DNA of 9,236 nt from NCBI GenBank assembly GCA_902385515.1, contig CABMGC010000083.1, forward strand, positions 1 to 9,236. The letters run 5' to 3'. The notes beneath the pieces were generated by a model that saw nothing but the letters and a program-made list of their open reading frames with translations, had not been told where the DNA came from and ran no database searches. Source of the DNA: an uncultured archaeon (GTDB taxonomy: Archaea > Micrarchaeota > Micrarchaeia > Micrarchaeales > CABMGC01). How positions within the stretch are numbered: the first letter of the stretch is position 1; the number at the start of each line of letters is the position of its first letter. The position numbers and the translations under genes are program-made. Shown piece after piece: positions 1-6,792 of the stretch.

Positions 1-1
1 G

Positions 2-421
2 AAGTCCGCGCTGAGGAATGCAATAATAGAACTCAGCAAGAAGTACGGCACGACCTTCATAATCACCACGCACGTCGTGGAAGACATTTCCGTGGCGGAC
101 CGGGTGATACTCCTCGACCACGGGAGGGTGGCGTTTGACGGAAGCCGGAAGAAACTGGAGAGCATGTTCGGTGACGAAAGGTACGTGGAGATATACTGGA
201 ACAAGGACAGGGCGCTGGGCCTGAAAAAGTACGGCAGGGTAATGGCCGAGGGAGCAGGCTACGCGAAGCTGATGGTCAGCAGGAAAAGGATAAAGACGCG
301 CGCGTTTTTCGACCTGCTTGAGAGCGACGACGTAATCGACTACAAGGTCGCCGACCCTGGACTGACGTTCGTCCTAGATCGGCTCTACAAGAGGCTGGAC
401 GGCACAAGTGACAAGGGGTGA
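2..421 (+). CDS. ABC transporter ATP-binding protein, C-terminal part (partial at left edge)
   Basis: This is the last 139 residues of an ABC ATPase; the reading frame is open to the window edge, so the Walker A, signature and Walker B motifs lie outside. What is visible is the switch histidine in TTHVVEDIS (bases 71-73, fragment residue 24), followed by the typical strand and turn DRVILLDHGRVAFDG, which closes the nucleotide-binding domain. About 85 further residues form a C-terminal extension, as in exporter ATPases of the DrrA/COG4586 type. It would hydrolyse ATP at the cytoplasmic face to drive the two permeases encoded directly downstream. Its 3' end overlaps the first permease frame if that starts at 408. 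A GTG at 77 could be mistaken for a start, but the conserved sequence continues upstream of it. The transported substrate is unknown. Confidence 0.9.
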   Translation, partial: KSALRNAIIELSKKYGTTFIITTHVVEDISVADRVILLDHGRVAFDGSRKKLESMFGDERYVEIYWNKDRALGLKKYGRVMAEGAGYAKLMVSRKRIKTRAFFDLLESDDVIDYKVADPGLTFVLDRLYKRLDGTSDKG

Positions 422-1229
422 GGCTCTGCATTCGCTACAATCCTACCTGGCGGTTATGCGGGTGAGCCTTAGGCAGGCGTTCGCCTACAAGCTCGACTTC
501 ATTTTCACACTGATTCTGGGGCTGCTCGTCTCGCTCGTCATGATATTCGTCTGGTACGCGGTGTACGCCAACTCGGGCGTCAGTTCAATAGGCGGCCTTT
601 CGCTGAACGCGATGTACGTGTATTTTTTCATGGTGAACGCGCTGTCGTTCATAACCTACAACGCGGCGGTGGCCCAGACGATGCAGGAAGACGTGCAGAC
701 CGGCGCGGTGTCTACGGCGATGGCAAGGCCCATCGGATACAACACGAACCTCTTTCTCAATTCCCTCTCGGTCGCCATCGTCGGCGGGCTGACAGTTACG
801 CTTCCGATGCTGTTGATAGCGATCGTGCTGTCGCACACCGCGGTGAGCCCGGCCGCCTTAGGGCTGCTTCTTATCGAAGTGCTGCTGTCGTTCGCGATAA
901 CCACGTGCATCGGGTACGTCATAGGCACGCTTTCGATATACTTCGTCAACATCTGGGGCATAATCAACCTGACCGGCTTCGTCTACTATTTCCTCGGCGG
1001 CAGCCTCGCGCCGCTGAGCCTGTTCCCAAAGTGGCTCGCAAACATTCTTATGCTGCTGCCCAGCCAGCTCATGATGTACACGCCGGCTGCGACCCTGCTT
1101 GGGATCATTCCGATGGATGAGATAATCAGGGAGATCGCGGTCGGCGCGGTGTGGCTCGCGGCGCTCGTACTGTTCACGCTGCTCTGGCTCAGGCGTATCA
1201 GCAGGAGGGTAGTCGCGGTGGGTGGCTGA
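408..1229 (+). CDS. ABC-2-type transporter permease (first subunit)
   Basis: This is a hydrophobic protein of up to 273 residues with about six membrane helices (roughly residues 30-52, 68-88, 116-140, 147-170, 172-200 and 240-262, counted from GTG 408). Between the second and third helices is TGAVSTAMARPI, matching the conserved cytoplasmic loop 'G-x-hydrophobic-...-RP' of ABC-2 permeases, the likely contact for the ATPase. The order ATPase, permease, permease matches the uncharacterised exporter family COG4586/COG4587/COG3694, and this gene resembles the COG4587 member. The start is uncertain: GTG 408 overlaps the ATPase by 14 bases, CTG 426 has the best-placed ribosome-binding site, and ATG 456 would leave only eight residues before the conserved AYKLDF segment. 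Exporter family is fairly sure; substrate is unknown. Confidence 0.85.
   Translation: MTRGEALHSLQSYLAVMRVSLRQAFAYKLDFIFTLILGLLVSLVMIFVWYAVYANSGVSSIGGLSLNAMYVYFFMVNALSFITYNAAVAQTMQEDVQTGAVSTAMARPIGYNTNLFLNSLSVAIVGGLTVTLPMLLIAIVLSHTAVSPAALGLLLIEVLLSFAITTCIGYVIGTLSIYFVNIWGIINLTGFVYYFLGGSLAPLSLFPKWLANILMLLPSQLMMYTPAATLLGIIPMDEIIREIAVGAVWLAALVLFTLLWLRRISRRVVAVGG
417..422 (+). promoter_or_regulatory. GGTGAG ribosome-binding site overlapping the ATPase stop codon
   Basis: The sequence GGTGAG is a good archaeal Shine-Dalgarno core, and its TGA (419-421) is the stop codon of the ATPase. It lies downstream of the GTG at 408, so it cannot serve that start. Four bases after GGTGA there is an in-frame CTG (426), the same spacing as before the E1 beta ATG and E2 GTG in this window. 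It may therefore mark a non-canonical start, or be a chance match. Confidence 0.35.
1221..1225 (+). promoter_or_regulatory. GGTGG ribosome-binding site for the second permease
   Basis: GGTGG lies five bases upstream of ATG 1231 and within the last codons of the preceding permease. It favours ATG 1231 over the in-frame GTG at 1222, which sits inside this element. Confidence 0.5.
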
Positions 1230-1230
1230 C

Positions 1231-2016
1231 ATGGGACTTAAGCGTGAAATAAAGTTCTTCATAACGTGCCAGCGCTACAACTGGCTTTCGTTTCTGGCCT
1301 ACCGGATGCAGGCCTTCGTGTGGCTCTCTCTGAACGCGCTCTTCATCCTGTACGGCATCCTGACGGTGACGATAATATATGGCGTGTCCAGCGGCATTTC
1401 CGGCTGGAGCTACTACCAGATGCTGTTTCTCATAGGGACCACTGGCATAACCGTGAACGCGGTCTGGTACCTGTGCAATCCCAACGGCCTGGTCCGCCAG
1501 CTCCGCAGCGGCAAGCTGGATTCCACCTTCCTTAGGCCCTACAGCAGGCTTAACATAATGCTGTCCGCCAGCGGGAACGTCGACAACAGCACGACCGCGA
1601 TCTCCAGCCTCATAATGATGGCTTACGCGGCCAGCAAGATAGGCGTTGACGCAGCGGGCATGCTTCTTTACGCCGCGCTCATGGCGGCCGGAATATCTGC
1701 CTTCGTGCTTTTCGTAATGGCCCTTAGCGTGCTCGCGTACCTGCTCATACGAGGGGCGAACTTCGTCAACGGCGTGCTCAACTTCATGAGCAGCTCGTCG
1801 AAGTATCCGCTCAGCATATTCGGTTTCGCCGGCCAGCTCATATTCACCCTTCTCCTTCCGATAGGCATAGCGTCGTACTATCCGGCCGAATTTGTGCTCG
1901 GCCGCCTGAGCCTTTCCAGCGCCGCGCTGGTATTCGTTCTGGCGCTCCTCGTGGGCGCCGCGTCATACGTGCTTTTCCACAAGTTCATGAAAGGCTACGT
2001 TGGGGGTGGAGGATAG
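1231..2016 (+). CDS. ABC-2-type transporter permease (second subunit, PF06182-like)
   Basis: This 261-residue membrane protein has about six hydrophobic helices (near residues 28-50, 62-80, 120-135, 143-173, 196-216 and 229-249). The loop LRSGKLDSTFLRPYSRL (91-107) matches the conserved 'G-x-L-D-...-L-x-P' segment of the ABC2_membrane_6/COG3694 family. The later run from KYPLSIF (191-197) through the LLLPIGIASYYPAEFVLG region (207-224) is also typical of that family. It probably forms a heterodimeric membrane channel with the preceding permease, powered by the ATPase at the left edge. ATG 1231 is chosen for its upstream GGTGG and lies one base past the previous stop codon, so translation is probably coupled. 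The C-terminus ends in four glycines. No cargo can be inferred. Confidence 0.88.
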   Translation: MGLKREIKFFITCQRYNWLSFLAYRMQAFVWLSLNALFILYGILTVTIIYGVSSGISGWSYYQMLFLIGTTGITVNAVWYLCNPNGLVRQLRSGKLDSTFLRPYSRLNIMLSASGNVDNSTTAISSLIMMAYAASKIGVDAAGMLLYAALMAAGISAFVLFVMALSVLAYLLIRGANFVNGVLNFMSSSSKYPLSIFGFAGQLIFTLLLPIGIASYYPAEFVLGRLSLSSAALVFVLALLVGAASYVLFHKFMKGYVGGGG

Positions 2017-2032
2017 TTCCGTTCCCTCGGAA
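2017..2032 (+). repeat. Short inverted repeat after the exporter operon
   Basis: TTCCG (2017-2021) and CGGAA (2028-2032) are perfect inverted arms separated by six bases, directly after the stop codon of the second permease. About 20 bases downstream is a run of five T (2053-2057). This could end the exporter transcript or be an operator for the dehydrogenase promoter. A five-base stem can also arise by chance. Confidence 0.3.
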
Positions 2033-2040
2033 GCGTACAG

Positions 2041-2058
2041 AAATCAATATATCTTTTT
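2041..2058 (+). promoter_or_regulatory. Candidate archaeal promoter (BRE/TATA) of the 2-oxoacid dehydrogenase operon
   Basis: AAATCAATATATC contains a TATA-like core (about 2046-2053) preceded by an A-rich stretch that could act as the TFB-recognition element. It lies in the only AT-rich gap between the exporter and dehydrogenase genes. Transcription would start about 25 bases downstream, near 2073-2080. That excludes the TTG at 2066 as the E1 alpha start and leaves GTG 2084 with a very short leader. Confidence 0.55.
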
Positions 2059-2083
2059 GTTGTAATTGCTACTCGGTGTTTGC

Positions 2084-3151
2084 GTGCTTACCAAGGCCTT
2101 TGAGGGATCTGTAGATTATGTGCAGGTCATGGACGAGAACGGTGCCATCGACGCGACGCAGTTTCCAAAGGACCTGGCCGACGCGAAGATCCTCGAGATG
2201 TACAAATCAATGCTTTTCGCGCGGGCGCTCGACGCGAAGTCGCTCAGCCTTCAAAGGCAGGGCCGTGCCGTAACCTACGCGCCGCTCGTCGGCGAGGAAG
2301 CGACCCAGATAGGCACCGCGTTCGCCATGCGCAAACAGGATTTTTTCGTCCCGAACTTCAGGCAGCACGGGGTATTCCTCGCGAGGGGCTTTCCCCTGGA
2401 CAGCTTTTTCGTTGCGTCAAGGGGCTTCGAGGACGGCAACAAAATCCCGAACGGCTTCGCGGCCACTCCCGTAACTGTGCCCGTCGGAAGCCAGATGCCC
2501 CACGCCGTCGGTATGGCGTTCGCATTCAAGTACCAGGGCAAGGACGCCGCGGTCGTATCGTACGTCGGTGATGGGGGCACTTCAGAAGGCGAGTTCTACG
2601 AGGCCCTGAACTTTGCCGGAGTGTGGAAAGTTCCGGTTGTCATGATCATAGAGAACAACCAGTGGGCGATATCCGTGCCAAGGCGGGCCCAGACTGCGTC
2701 CCAGACGCTGGCGCAGAAGGCGCTGGCAGTCGGGATAAGGTGCGTGCAGGTTGACGGAAACGACGTCGTAGCGGTGTACAAGGCGACTTCGGAGGCGCTG
2801 GAGAACGCGAAGGAGGGCCCCACCGTAATAGAGTGCGTTACCTACCGGATGAGCATGCACACGACCTCGGACGATCCCTCGAGGTACAGGAGCGACGACG
2901 AGGTCGCCGAATGGGCGAAGAGGGACCCTCTGCTCAGGGTCAGGACGTATTTGCTGAAAAAGGGAATGTGGAACGACGATCTTGAGAAGCAGACCTCCGA
3001 GGAGCAGCTGAAGCAGATAGACGAAGCTGTCGACAAGGCCGAGCAGTTCAAGCCCGATCCGGTAGGCATGTTCAAGAACGCGTACAGCTTCATGCCTGAG
3101 ATCCTTCAGGAAGAGTCTGACGATGCCATCGCGTCGAACTTCTGGCAGTAG
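2084..3151 (+). CDS. pdhA: 2-oxoacid dehydrogenase E1 component, alpha subunit
   Basis: This is the thiamine-diphosphate-binding alpha subunit of the E1 decarboxylase (355 residues, usual length). E1 decarboxylates a 2-oxoacid and passes the acyl group to the lipoyl arm of E2. The ThDP motif runs from GDGGTSEGE (162-170) to ENNQWAIS (190-197), the classic GDG...NN spacing. The segment HTTSDDPSRYR (259-269) is the conserved loop that contains the regulatory phosphorylation site in eukaryotic relatives. The substrate-side segment QRQGR...GEEA (57-72) is also present. GTG 2084 is preferred because an upstream TTG (2066) lies before the expected transcription start; GTG 2120 and ATG 2129 are alternatives. 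It is the first gene of a four-gene operon. The symbol is provisional: pyruvate and branched-chain 2-oxoacid enzymes cannot be separated on sequence alone. Confidence 0.93.
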   Translation: MLTKAFEGSVDYVQVMDENGAIDATQFPKDLADAKILEMYKSMLFARALDAKSLSLQRQGRAVTYAPLVGEEATQIGTAFAMRKQDFFVPNFRQHGVFLARGFPLDSFFVASRGFEDGNKIPNGFAATPVTVPVGSQMPHAVGMAFAFKYQGKDAAVVSYVGDGGTSEGEFYEALNFAGVWKVPVVMIIENNQWAISVPRRAQTASQTLAQKALAVGIRCVQVDGNDVVAVYKATSEALENAKEGPTVIECVTYRMSMHTTSDDPSRYRSDDEVAEWAKRDPLLRVRTYLLKKGMWNDDLEKQTSEEQLKQIDEAVDKAEQFKPDPVGMFKNAYSFMPEILQEESDDAIASNFWQ

Positions 3152-3153
3152 TA

Positions 3154-3159
3154 GGTGAT
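3154..3159 (+). promoter_or_regulatory. GGTGAT ribosome-binding site of the E1 beta gene
   Basis: A strong GGTGAT element sits in the 11-base gap after the E1 alpha stop codon, with four bases between GGTGA and ATG 3163. It supports ATG 3163 over the in-frame ATG codons at 3169 and 3175. Confidence 0.7.
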
Positions 3160-3162
3160 CAT

Positions 3163-4128
3163 ATGCAAATGAACATGGTTTCTGCGATAAACAACGCCCT
3201 TGAACTCATACTTAAGGAGAATGAAAAAGTCGTACTGCTCGGCGAGGACATAGGAAAGGACGGGGGAGTGTTCAGGGTGACTGAAGGCCTCCAGGCGAAA
3301 TTCGGAGAGAAGCGGGTGATGGACACACCGCTGGCAGAGGCCGCAATAATAGGCACGTCGATAGGGATGGCGCTTGCCGGAATGCACCCCATGCCTGAGA
3401 TCCAGTTCGCCGGGTTCTCGTATCCTGCTTTCAACCAGATCGTCAGTCACGCGGCCAGGTACAGGTCAAGGACGCGGTCCGCGCTTTCGGTGCCCATGGT
3501 GATAAGGACGCCGGTGAGCGGGGGCGTAAGGTCTCTTGAGCACCACTCGGAGAGCCCCGAGGCGCTGTACTCGCACGTTGGCGGTCTGCTGGTGGTCGAG
3601 CCCTCGAATCCCTACGATGCGAAGGGCATGCTGATAAAAGCAGCAAGAATGAACGATCCTGTGCTGTTCCTGGAGCCGACAAAACTGTACAGGCTTTTCA
3701 AGCAGGAAGTTCCGGAGGAAGCCTACGAGGTGCCGATAGGGAAGGCGAACGTCGTCAGGGAAGGCAGCGCTCTGTCGATAATCACCTACGGGACCATGGT
3801 GCCCGTTGTAAAGGAAGTGGTGGACGACAAGAAGGTTGACGCCGAGATAATCGACCTGAGGACGATAAACCCGCTGGACGAGGCGTCGATAATACAGAGC
3901 GCCAAGAAGACCGGCAGAGTGGTGATAGTCCACGAGGCGCAGACCAGCTTCGGAGTGGGCGCCGAGATCGCGGCAAGGATAGCGGAGAAGGCGATCTACG
4001 AGCTTTCGGCCCCCATAATCCGGGTCGCTTCGCCGAGCCTGCCGTATCCTTTCCCCGGCTATGAAAACTATTATATTCCAAACGCCAAGAAGGTAGCGTC
4101 AGCTATCGACAAGGTTTTGAGTGCGTGA
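3163..4128 (+). CDS. pdhB: 2-oxoacid dehydrogenase E1 component, beta subunit
   Basis: This is the beta subunit of the heterotetrameric E1 enzyme (321 residues, full length for the family). It completes the thiamine diphosphate site at the interface with the alpha subunit and carries the transketolase-type central and C-terminal domains. Glu59 in DTPLAE (54-59) matches the glutamate that activates the ThDP aminopyrimidine ring. His128 in EHHSESPEA (126-134) matches the active-site histidine of the family. LLGEDIG (25-31), EIQFAGF (79-85), PSNPYDAKG (147-155), DPVLFLEPTKLYR (165-177) and the C-terminal domain starting near residue 190 are all typical. 'VGGL' (139-142) replaces the more usual 'PGL'. 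The gene lies 11 bases after E1 alpha and ends four bases before the preferred E2 start, so expression should be coupled to both. Confidence 0.95.
   Translation: MQMNMVSAINNALELILKENEKVVLLGEDIGKDGGVFRVTEGLQAKFGEKRVMDTPLAEAAIIGTSIGMALAGMHPMPEIQFAGFSYPAFNQIVSHAARYRSRTRSALSVPMVIRTPVSGGVRSLEHHSESPEALYSHVGGLLVVEPSNPYDAKGMLIKAARMNDPVLFLEPTKLYRLFKQEVPEEAYEVPIGKANVVREGSALSIITYGTMVPVVKEVVDDKKVDAEIIDLRTINPLDEASIIQSAKKTGRVVIVHEAQTSFGVGAEIAARIAEKAIYELSAPIIRVASPSLPYPFPGYENYYIPNAKKVASAIDKVLSA
4124..4128 (+). promoter_or_regulatory. CGTGA ribosome-binding site of the E2 gene, containing the E1 beta stop
   Basis: CGTGA followed by four bases and GTG 4133 reproduces the geometry of the E1 beta site. Its TGA is the E1 beta stop codon, so a terminating ribosome sits on the next initiation site. 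This favours GTG 4133 over the in-frame GTG at 4121. Confidence 0.5.
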
Positions 4129-4132
4129 TTTT

Positions 4133-5404
4133 GTGAAGGAAATAAAGTTCATAGACGTCGGGGAGGGAATAACCGAGGGCCACGTCAGGCAGTGGCTGGT
4201 AAAGGACGGCGACCAGGTCAAGGAAGACCAGCCAGTGGTAAGGGTGGAGACCGACAAGGCAGTCGTCAACGTCCCATCACCGATATCCGGCACCGTGAAG
4301 CAGAACGTCAAGGAGAACACCGACGTGCACCTGGGAGACGTAATAGCTTTCATCGGCACTCTTGATGAGGTAGGCGCGGCAACCCGGCAGGGCCCTGCGG
4401 TCCAGCCGGCGCCGCAGGAGATGAAACAGGCTTCTTCTCCCGTGCCTGTACCGGCGCCAGTCGCCACTGCCAATGCTAATGTCCAGATACAAACATCTGC
4501 TGCTGCCAGAACCGTTCCAAAGGAACAGATAGCGACGCCAGCAGTCAGGAAACTGGCAAGAGACCTTGGCATAGACATATCGACCGTCACAGGCACGGGC
4601 CCTAGCGGAAGGGTGCTGGATTCCGACTTGAGGAACGCTGCCCAGGCGGCCCAGCCAAAGCCAGTGCCGAAGTTTTCTGAGGTGCTGGAGGAGAAGCACG
4701 CCGAGGAGGTGGAGCGCGTAAAGATGTCGCAGACAAGGAAGGCGATAGCGAGGAACATGGAGGTCTCCGCAACGATACCGAGGGCCGTGCACATGGACAT
4801 ACTCGACGCGTCAAGCCTGGTTCGCATAGTAACAAAAGAGAAGCCCAACGTGGAGAAGCTCGGGACGAAGCTGACCTTCCTGCCCTTCATAATAAAGGCA
4901 ACAGTGGAGGCGCTAAAGGACAATCCGAAGTTCAACGCGAGCTACGATCACGACACGCAGGAGATACTGCTGAAAAAGTACTACAACATCGGGATGGCCG
5001 CGGAGGCTCCGGACGGCCTCAAGGTGGCCGTGATAAAGAACGCCGACAAAAAGAGCATAATAGAGCTAGCGAAGGAGATACAGGAGCTGCACAAGAAGGT
5101 GCTTGACGAATCGATAACGCTCGATGAGATGCGTGACAGCTCTTTTACAATAACGAACGTAGGCAGCCTCGGAGGGGGATTCCTGTCTGTGCCGATGATA
5201 AATCCTCCAGAGGTGGCGATACTGGGAGTCCACATGATAAAGGACTGGCCAATAGTTGACGAAGGCCAGGTGAAGGTGGGAAAGATACTGCCCCTGTCGT
5301 TGTCGTTCGACCACCGCGTCGTCGACGGCGCGGAGGCGGTGAAGTTCATGAACGCAGTAATGGAATACCTCAAGGATCCCGACTTCCTTGAGATACTCGG
5401 GTGA
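4133..5404 (+). CDS. pdhC: Dihydrolipoamide acyltransferase (E2) of the 2-oxoacid dehydrogenase complex
   Basis: E2 is the structural core that moves the acyl group from E1 to coenzyme A. The 423-residue protein has all expected parts. There is one lipoyl domain (about 1-77) with the lipoylated lysine in ETDKAVV (Lys42). An Ala/Pro/Gln-rich swinging linker covers about 84-128. A peripheral subunit-binding domain follows (about 134-170, TPAVRKLARDLGI...GPSGRVLDSDL). After a second linker comes the catalytic acyltransferase domain (about 195-423), with NVGSLGGG (342-349) and the active-site SFDHRVVDG (391-399; His394, Asp398). GTG 4133 is chosen because the encoded MKEIKFIDVGEGITEG matches normal E2 N-termini and has a well-placed ribosome-binding site. 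Lys42 is the expected substrate of the LplA/LplB pair encoded opposite. Acyl specificity is not determined. Confidence 0.95.
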   Translation: MKEIKFIDVGEGITEGHVRQWLVKDGDQVKEDQPVVRVETDKAVVNVPSPISGTVKQNVKENTDVHLGDVIAFIGTLDEVGAATRQGPAVQPAPQEMKQASSPVPVPAPVATANANVQIQTSAAARTVPKEQIATPAVRKLARDLGIDISTVTGTGPSGRVLDSDLRNAAQAAQPKPVPKFSEVLEEKHAEEVERVKMSQTRKAIARNMEVSATIPRAVHMDILDASSLVRIVTKEKPNVEKLGTKLTFLPFIIKATVEALKDNPKFNASYDHDTQEILLKKYYNIGMAAEAPDGLKVAVIKNADKKSIIELAKEIQELHKKVLDESITLDEMRDSSFTITNVGSLGGGFLSVPMINPPEVAILGVHMIKDWPIVDEGQVKVGKILPLSLSFDHRVVDGAEAVKFMNAVMEYLKDPDFLEILG

Positions 5405-5405
5405 T
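5400..5405 (+). promoter_or_regulatory. GGTGAT ribosome-binding site of the E3 gene, containing the E2 stop
   Basis: GGTGAT overlaps the last codons of E2, its TGA (5402-5404) being the E2 stop codon. It lies nine bases before ATG 5415, which supports that start over the in-frame TTG at 5388. Confidence 0.6.
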
Positions 5406-5414
5406 TTTGCGGTA

Positions 5415-6779
5415 ATGGGTTCGTTGCCTGAGGCTGTCGACCTGGCCATAATCGGCGGAGGGGTCGGAGGATATTTCGCGGCTATACGCGCCGCCCAGCT
5501 GGGCCTAAGCGTTGCGCTCGTGGAGAAGGAAAAGATGGGAGGGCACTGCCTCAACTACGCATGCATACCGTCGAAGACCCTAATCAGAATATCCGACATG
5601 TTCTACGAGATACAGCACGCGGAGAAGTTCGGCATATACGCGGAAAACGTAAGGATAGACTCAACGGTCATGCACGACTGGAGAATGTCAGTTTCCAAGA
5701 AGCTCGAGAGCGGTGTCGAGTTCCTGTGCAAGTCGAACGGGGTCGAGATAATAAAAGGAGAGGCGACGTTCCTCTCCTCAAGCACGCTCCAGCTTACCAA
5801 CGGCACGTCGCTGCAGTTCAAGAAGGCGATAATCGCCACCGGCTCCGAACCCGCCGCACTTTCCGGCTTCGAGTTCGGCGAGGACGTGCTGGATTACAAG
5901 CGGGCCCTGATGCTGGACATAATACCCAAGAGCATGACAATACTCGGCGCCGGCTATGTCGCGGTAGAGATAGGCACGCTCTACGCGAAGCTGGGCACGG
6001 ACGTAAACATAGTAGCCAGATCCGACGTGCTTTCAAAGTTCGACAGGGACGCCGTCGACCTTATCAAGAAGAGGATGGACGTGCTCGGCATAAAGGTCCA
6101 CACTGGAGCGAATCCAGTCTCGCACTCGGGCGCTTCCGTTACTCTTAGCAACGGAGAGACGCTGGATTCAGAAACGGTGGTTGTGGCTGTTGGGTTGTCC
6201 CCTTACACCAAGGGCCTCGGCCTTGAGAACACCAAAGTAGGGCTTGACGCCAAGGGGTTCGTAACAGTCGACAAGTCCCTCCAGACGTCTGATCCCAACA
6301 TACTTGCGATAGGCGACGTCGTGGGAGAGCCTATGCTTGCGCACAAGGCGATGAGGCAGGGCATCGTGGCAGCGGAAGTGGCAGCCGGCCAAAACGCGGG
6401 ATACGACAACCAGGTCGTTCCTGCGGTCGTGTTTTCGGACCCCGAGGTAGCGGTAGCAGGAATTCTCGATGGCGACGGCATAAGCGTTGCGAAATTTCCC
6501 CTGACCGCCTCCGGCCGGGCCGTAGCCTTAGATACAACAAACGGCTTCGTGAAGATTGCGTATGACGAGAGCAACCTGATAAGGGGCGTGGAGATAGTGT
6601 CCGACGACGCGAACGACATGATCGCGGAGGCGGTGCTCGCGATAGAGATGGGCGCCACCCTCGAAGACGTGGCCGACTCGATACATCCGCACCCCACTTA
6701 TAGCGAGGCCATTCAGGAGGCGGCCGCGGCGGCTCTCGGAAGGCCCATCGATTTCTTCTACGGCAAGAAGGGGAAATAG
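5415..6779 (+). CDS. lpdA: Dihydrolipoamide dehydrogenase (E3)
   Basis: This is the FAD- and NAD-binding enzyme that reoxidises dihydrolipoyl-E2 and reduces NAD+ (454 residues, normal length). In order it shows the FAD-binding IIGGGVGGYFAAIRA (12-26), the redox-active disulfide CLNYAC (Cys45 and Cys50), the NAD-binding ILGAGYVAVEIG (176-187, acidic Glu185), the second FAD motif AIGDV (298-302) and the C-terminal HPHPTYSEA (424-432), with His426 and Glu431 as the catalytic dyad supplied to the partner subunit. The residue before the second cysteine is alanine where most relatives have glycine. It is the last gene of the operon and converges on lplA, ending 13 bases from it with no obvious T-rich terminator. 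Identity as an E3-type flavoprotein disulfide reductase is firm; the link to this complex rests on operon position. Confidence 0.95.
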   Translation: MGSLPEAVDLAIIGGGVGGYFAAIRAAQLGLSVALVEKEKMGGHCLNYACIPSKTLIRISDMFYEIQHAEKFGIYAENVRIDSTVMHDWRMSVSKKLESGVEFLCKSNGVEIIKGEATFLSSSTLQLTNGTSLQFKKAIIATGSEPAALSGFEFGEDVLDYKRALMLDIIPKSMTILGAGYVAVEIGTLYAKLGTDVNIVARSDVLSKFDRDAVDLIKKRMDVLGIKVHTGANPVSHSGASVTLSNGETLDSETVVVAVGLSPYTKGLGLENTKVGLDAKGFVTVDKSLQTSDPNILAIGDVVGEPMLAHKAMRQGIVAAEVAAGQNAGYDNQVVPAVVFSDPEVAVAGILDGDGISVAKFPLTASGRAVALDTTNGFVKIAYDESNLIRGVEIVSDDANDMIAEAVLAIEMGATLEDVADSIHPHPTYSEAIQEAAAAALGRPIDFFYGKKGK

Positions 6780-6792
6780 GAAGCGGGCGCCG

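Noticed and set aside
77..421. A separate 114-residue gene starting at GTG 77
   Set aside because: The frame is open to the window edge and the switch histidine lies upstream of this GTG, so it is the tail of a longer ATPase.
2017..2083. A small RNA or riboswitch in the gap before E1 alpha
   Set aside because: The gap is too short and shows only a five-base stem and a TATA-like element.
3466..3933. A 155-codon minus-strand open frame opposite E1 beta
   Set aside because: The opposite strand is a well-conserved E1 beta and the antisense product has a shadow-frame composition.
4382..4516. Proline/alanine-rich stretch in E2 considered as a coding repeat or inserted element
   Set aside because: It is the normal flexible linker between the lipoyl and subunit-binding domains, with no regular DNA repeat unit.
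4099..4935. A 278-codon open frame on the minus strand opposite E2
   Set aside because: It is antisense to a gene with full E2 motifs, is rich in Ser/Thr with no recognisable domain, and reflects the strong codon bias of E2.
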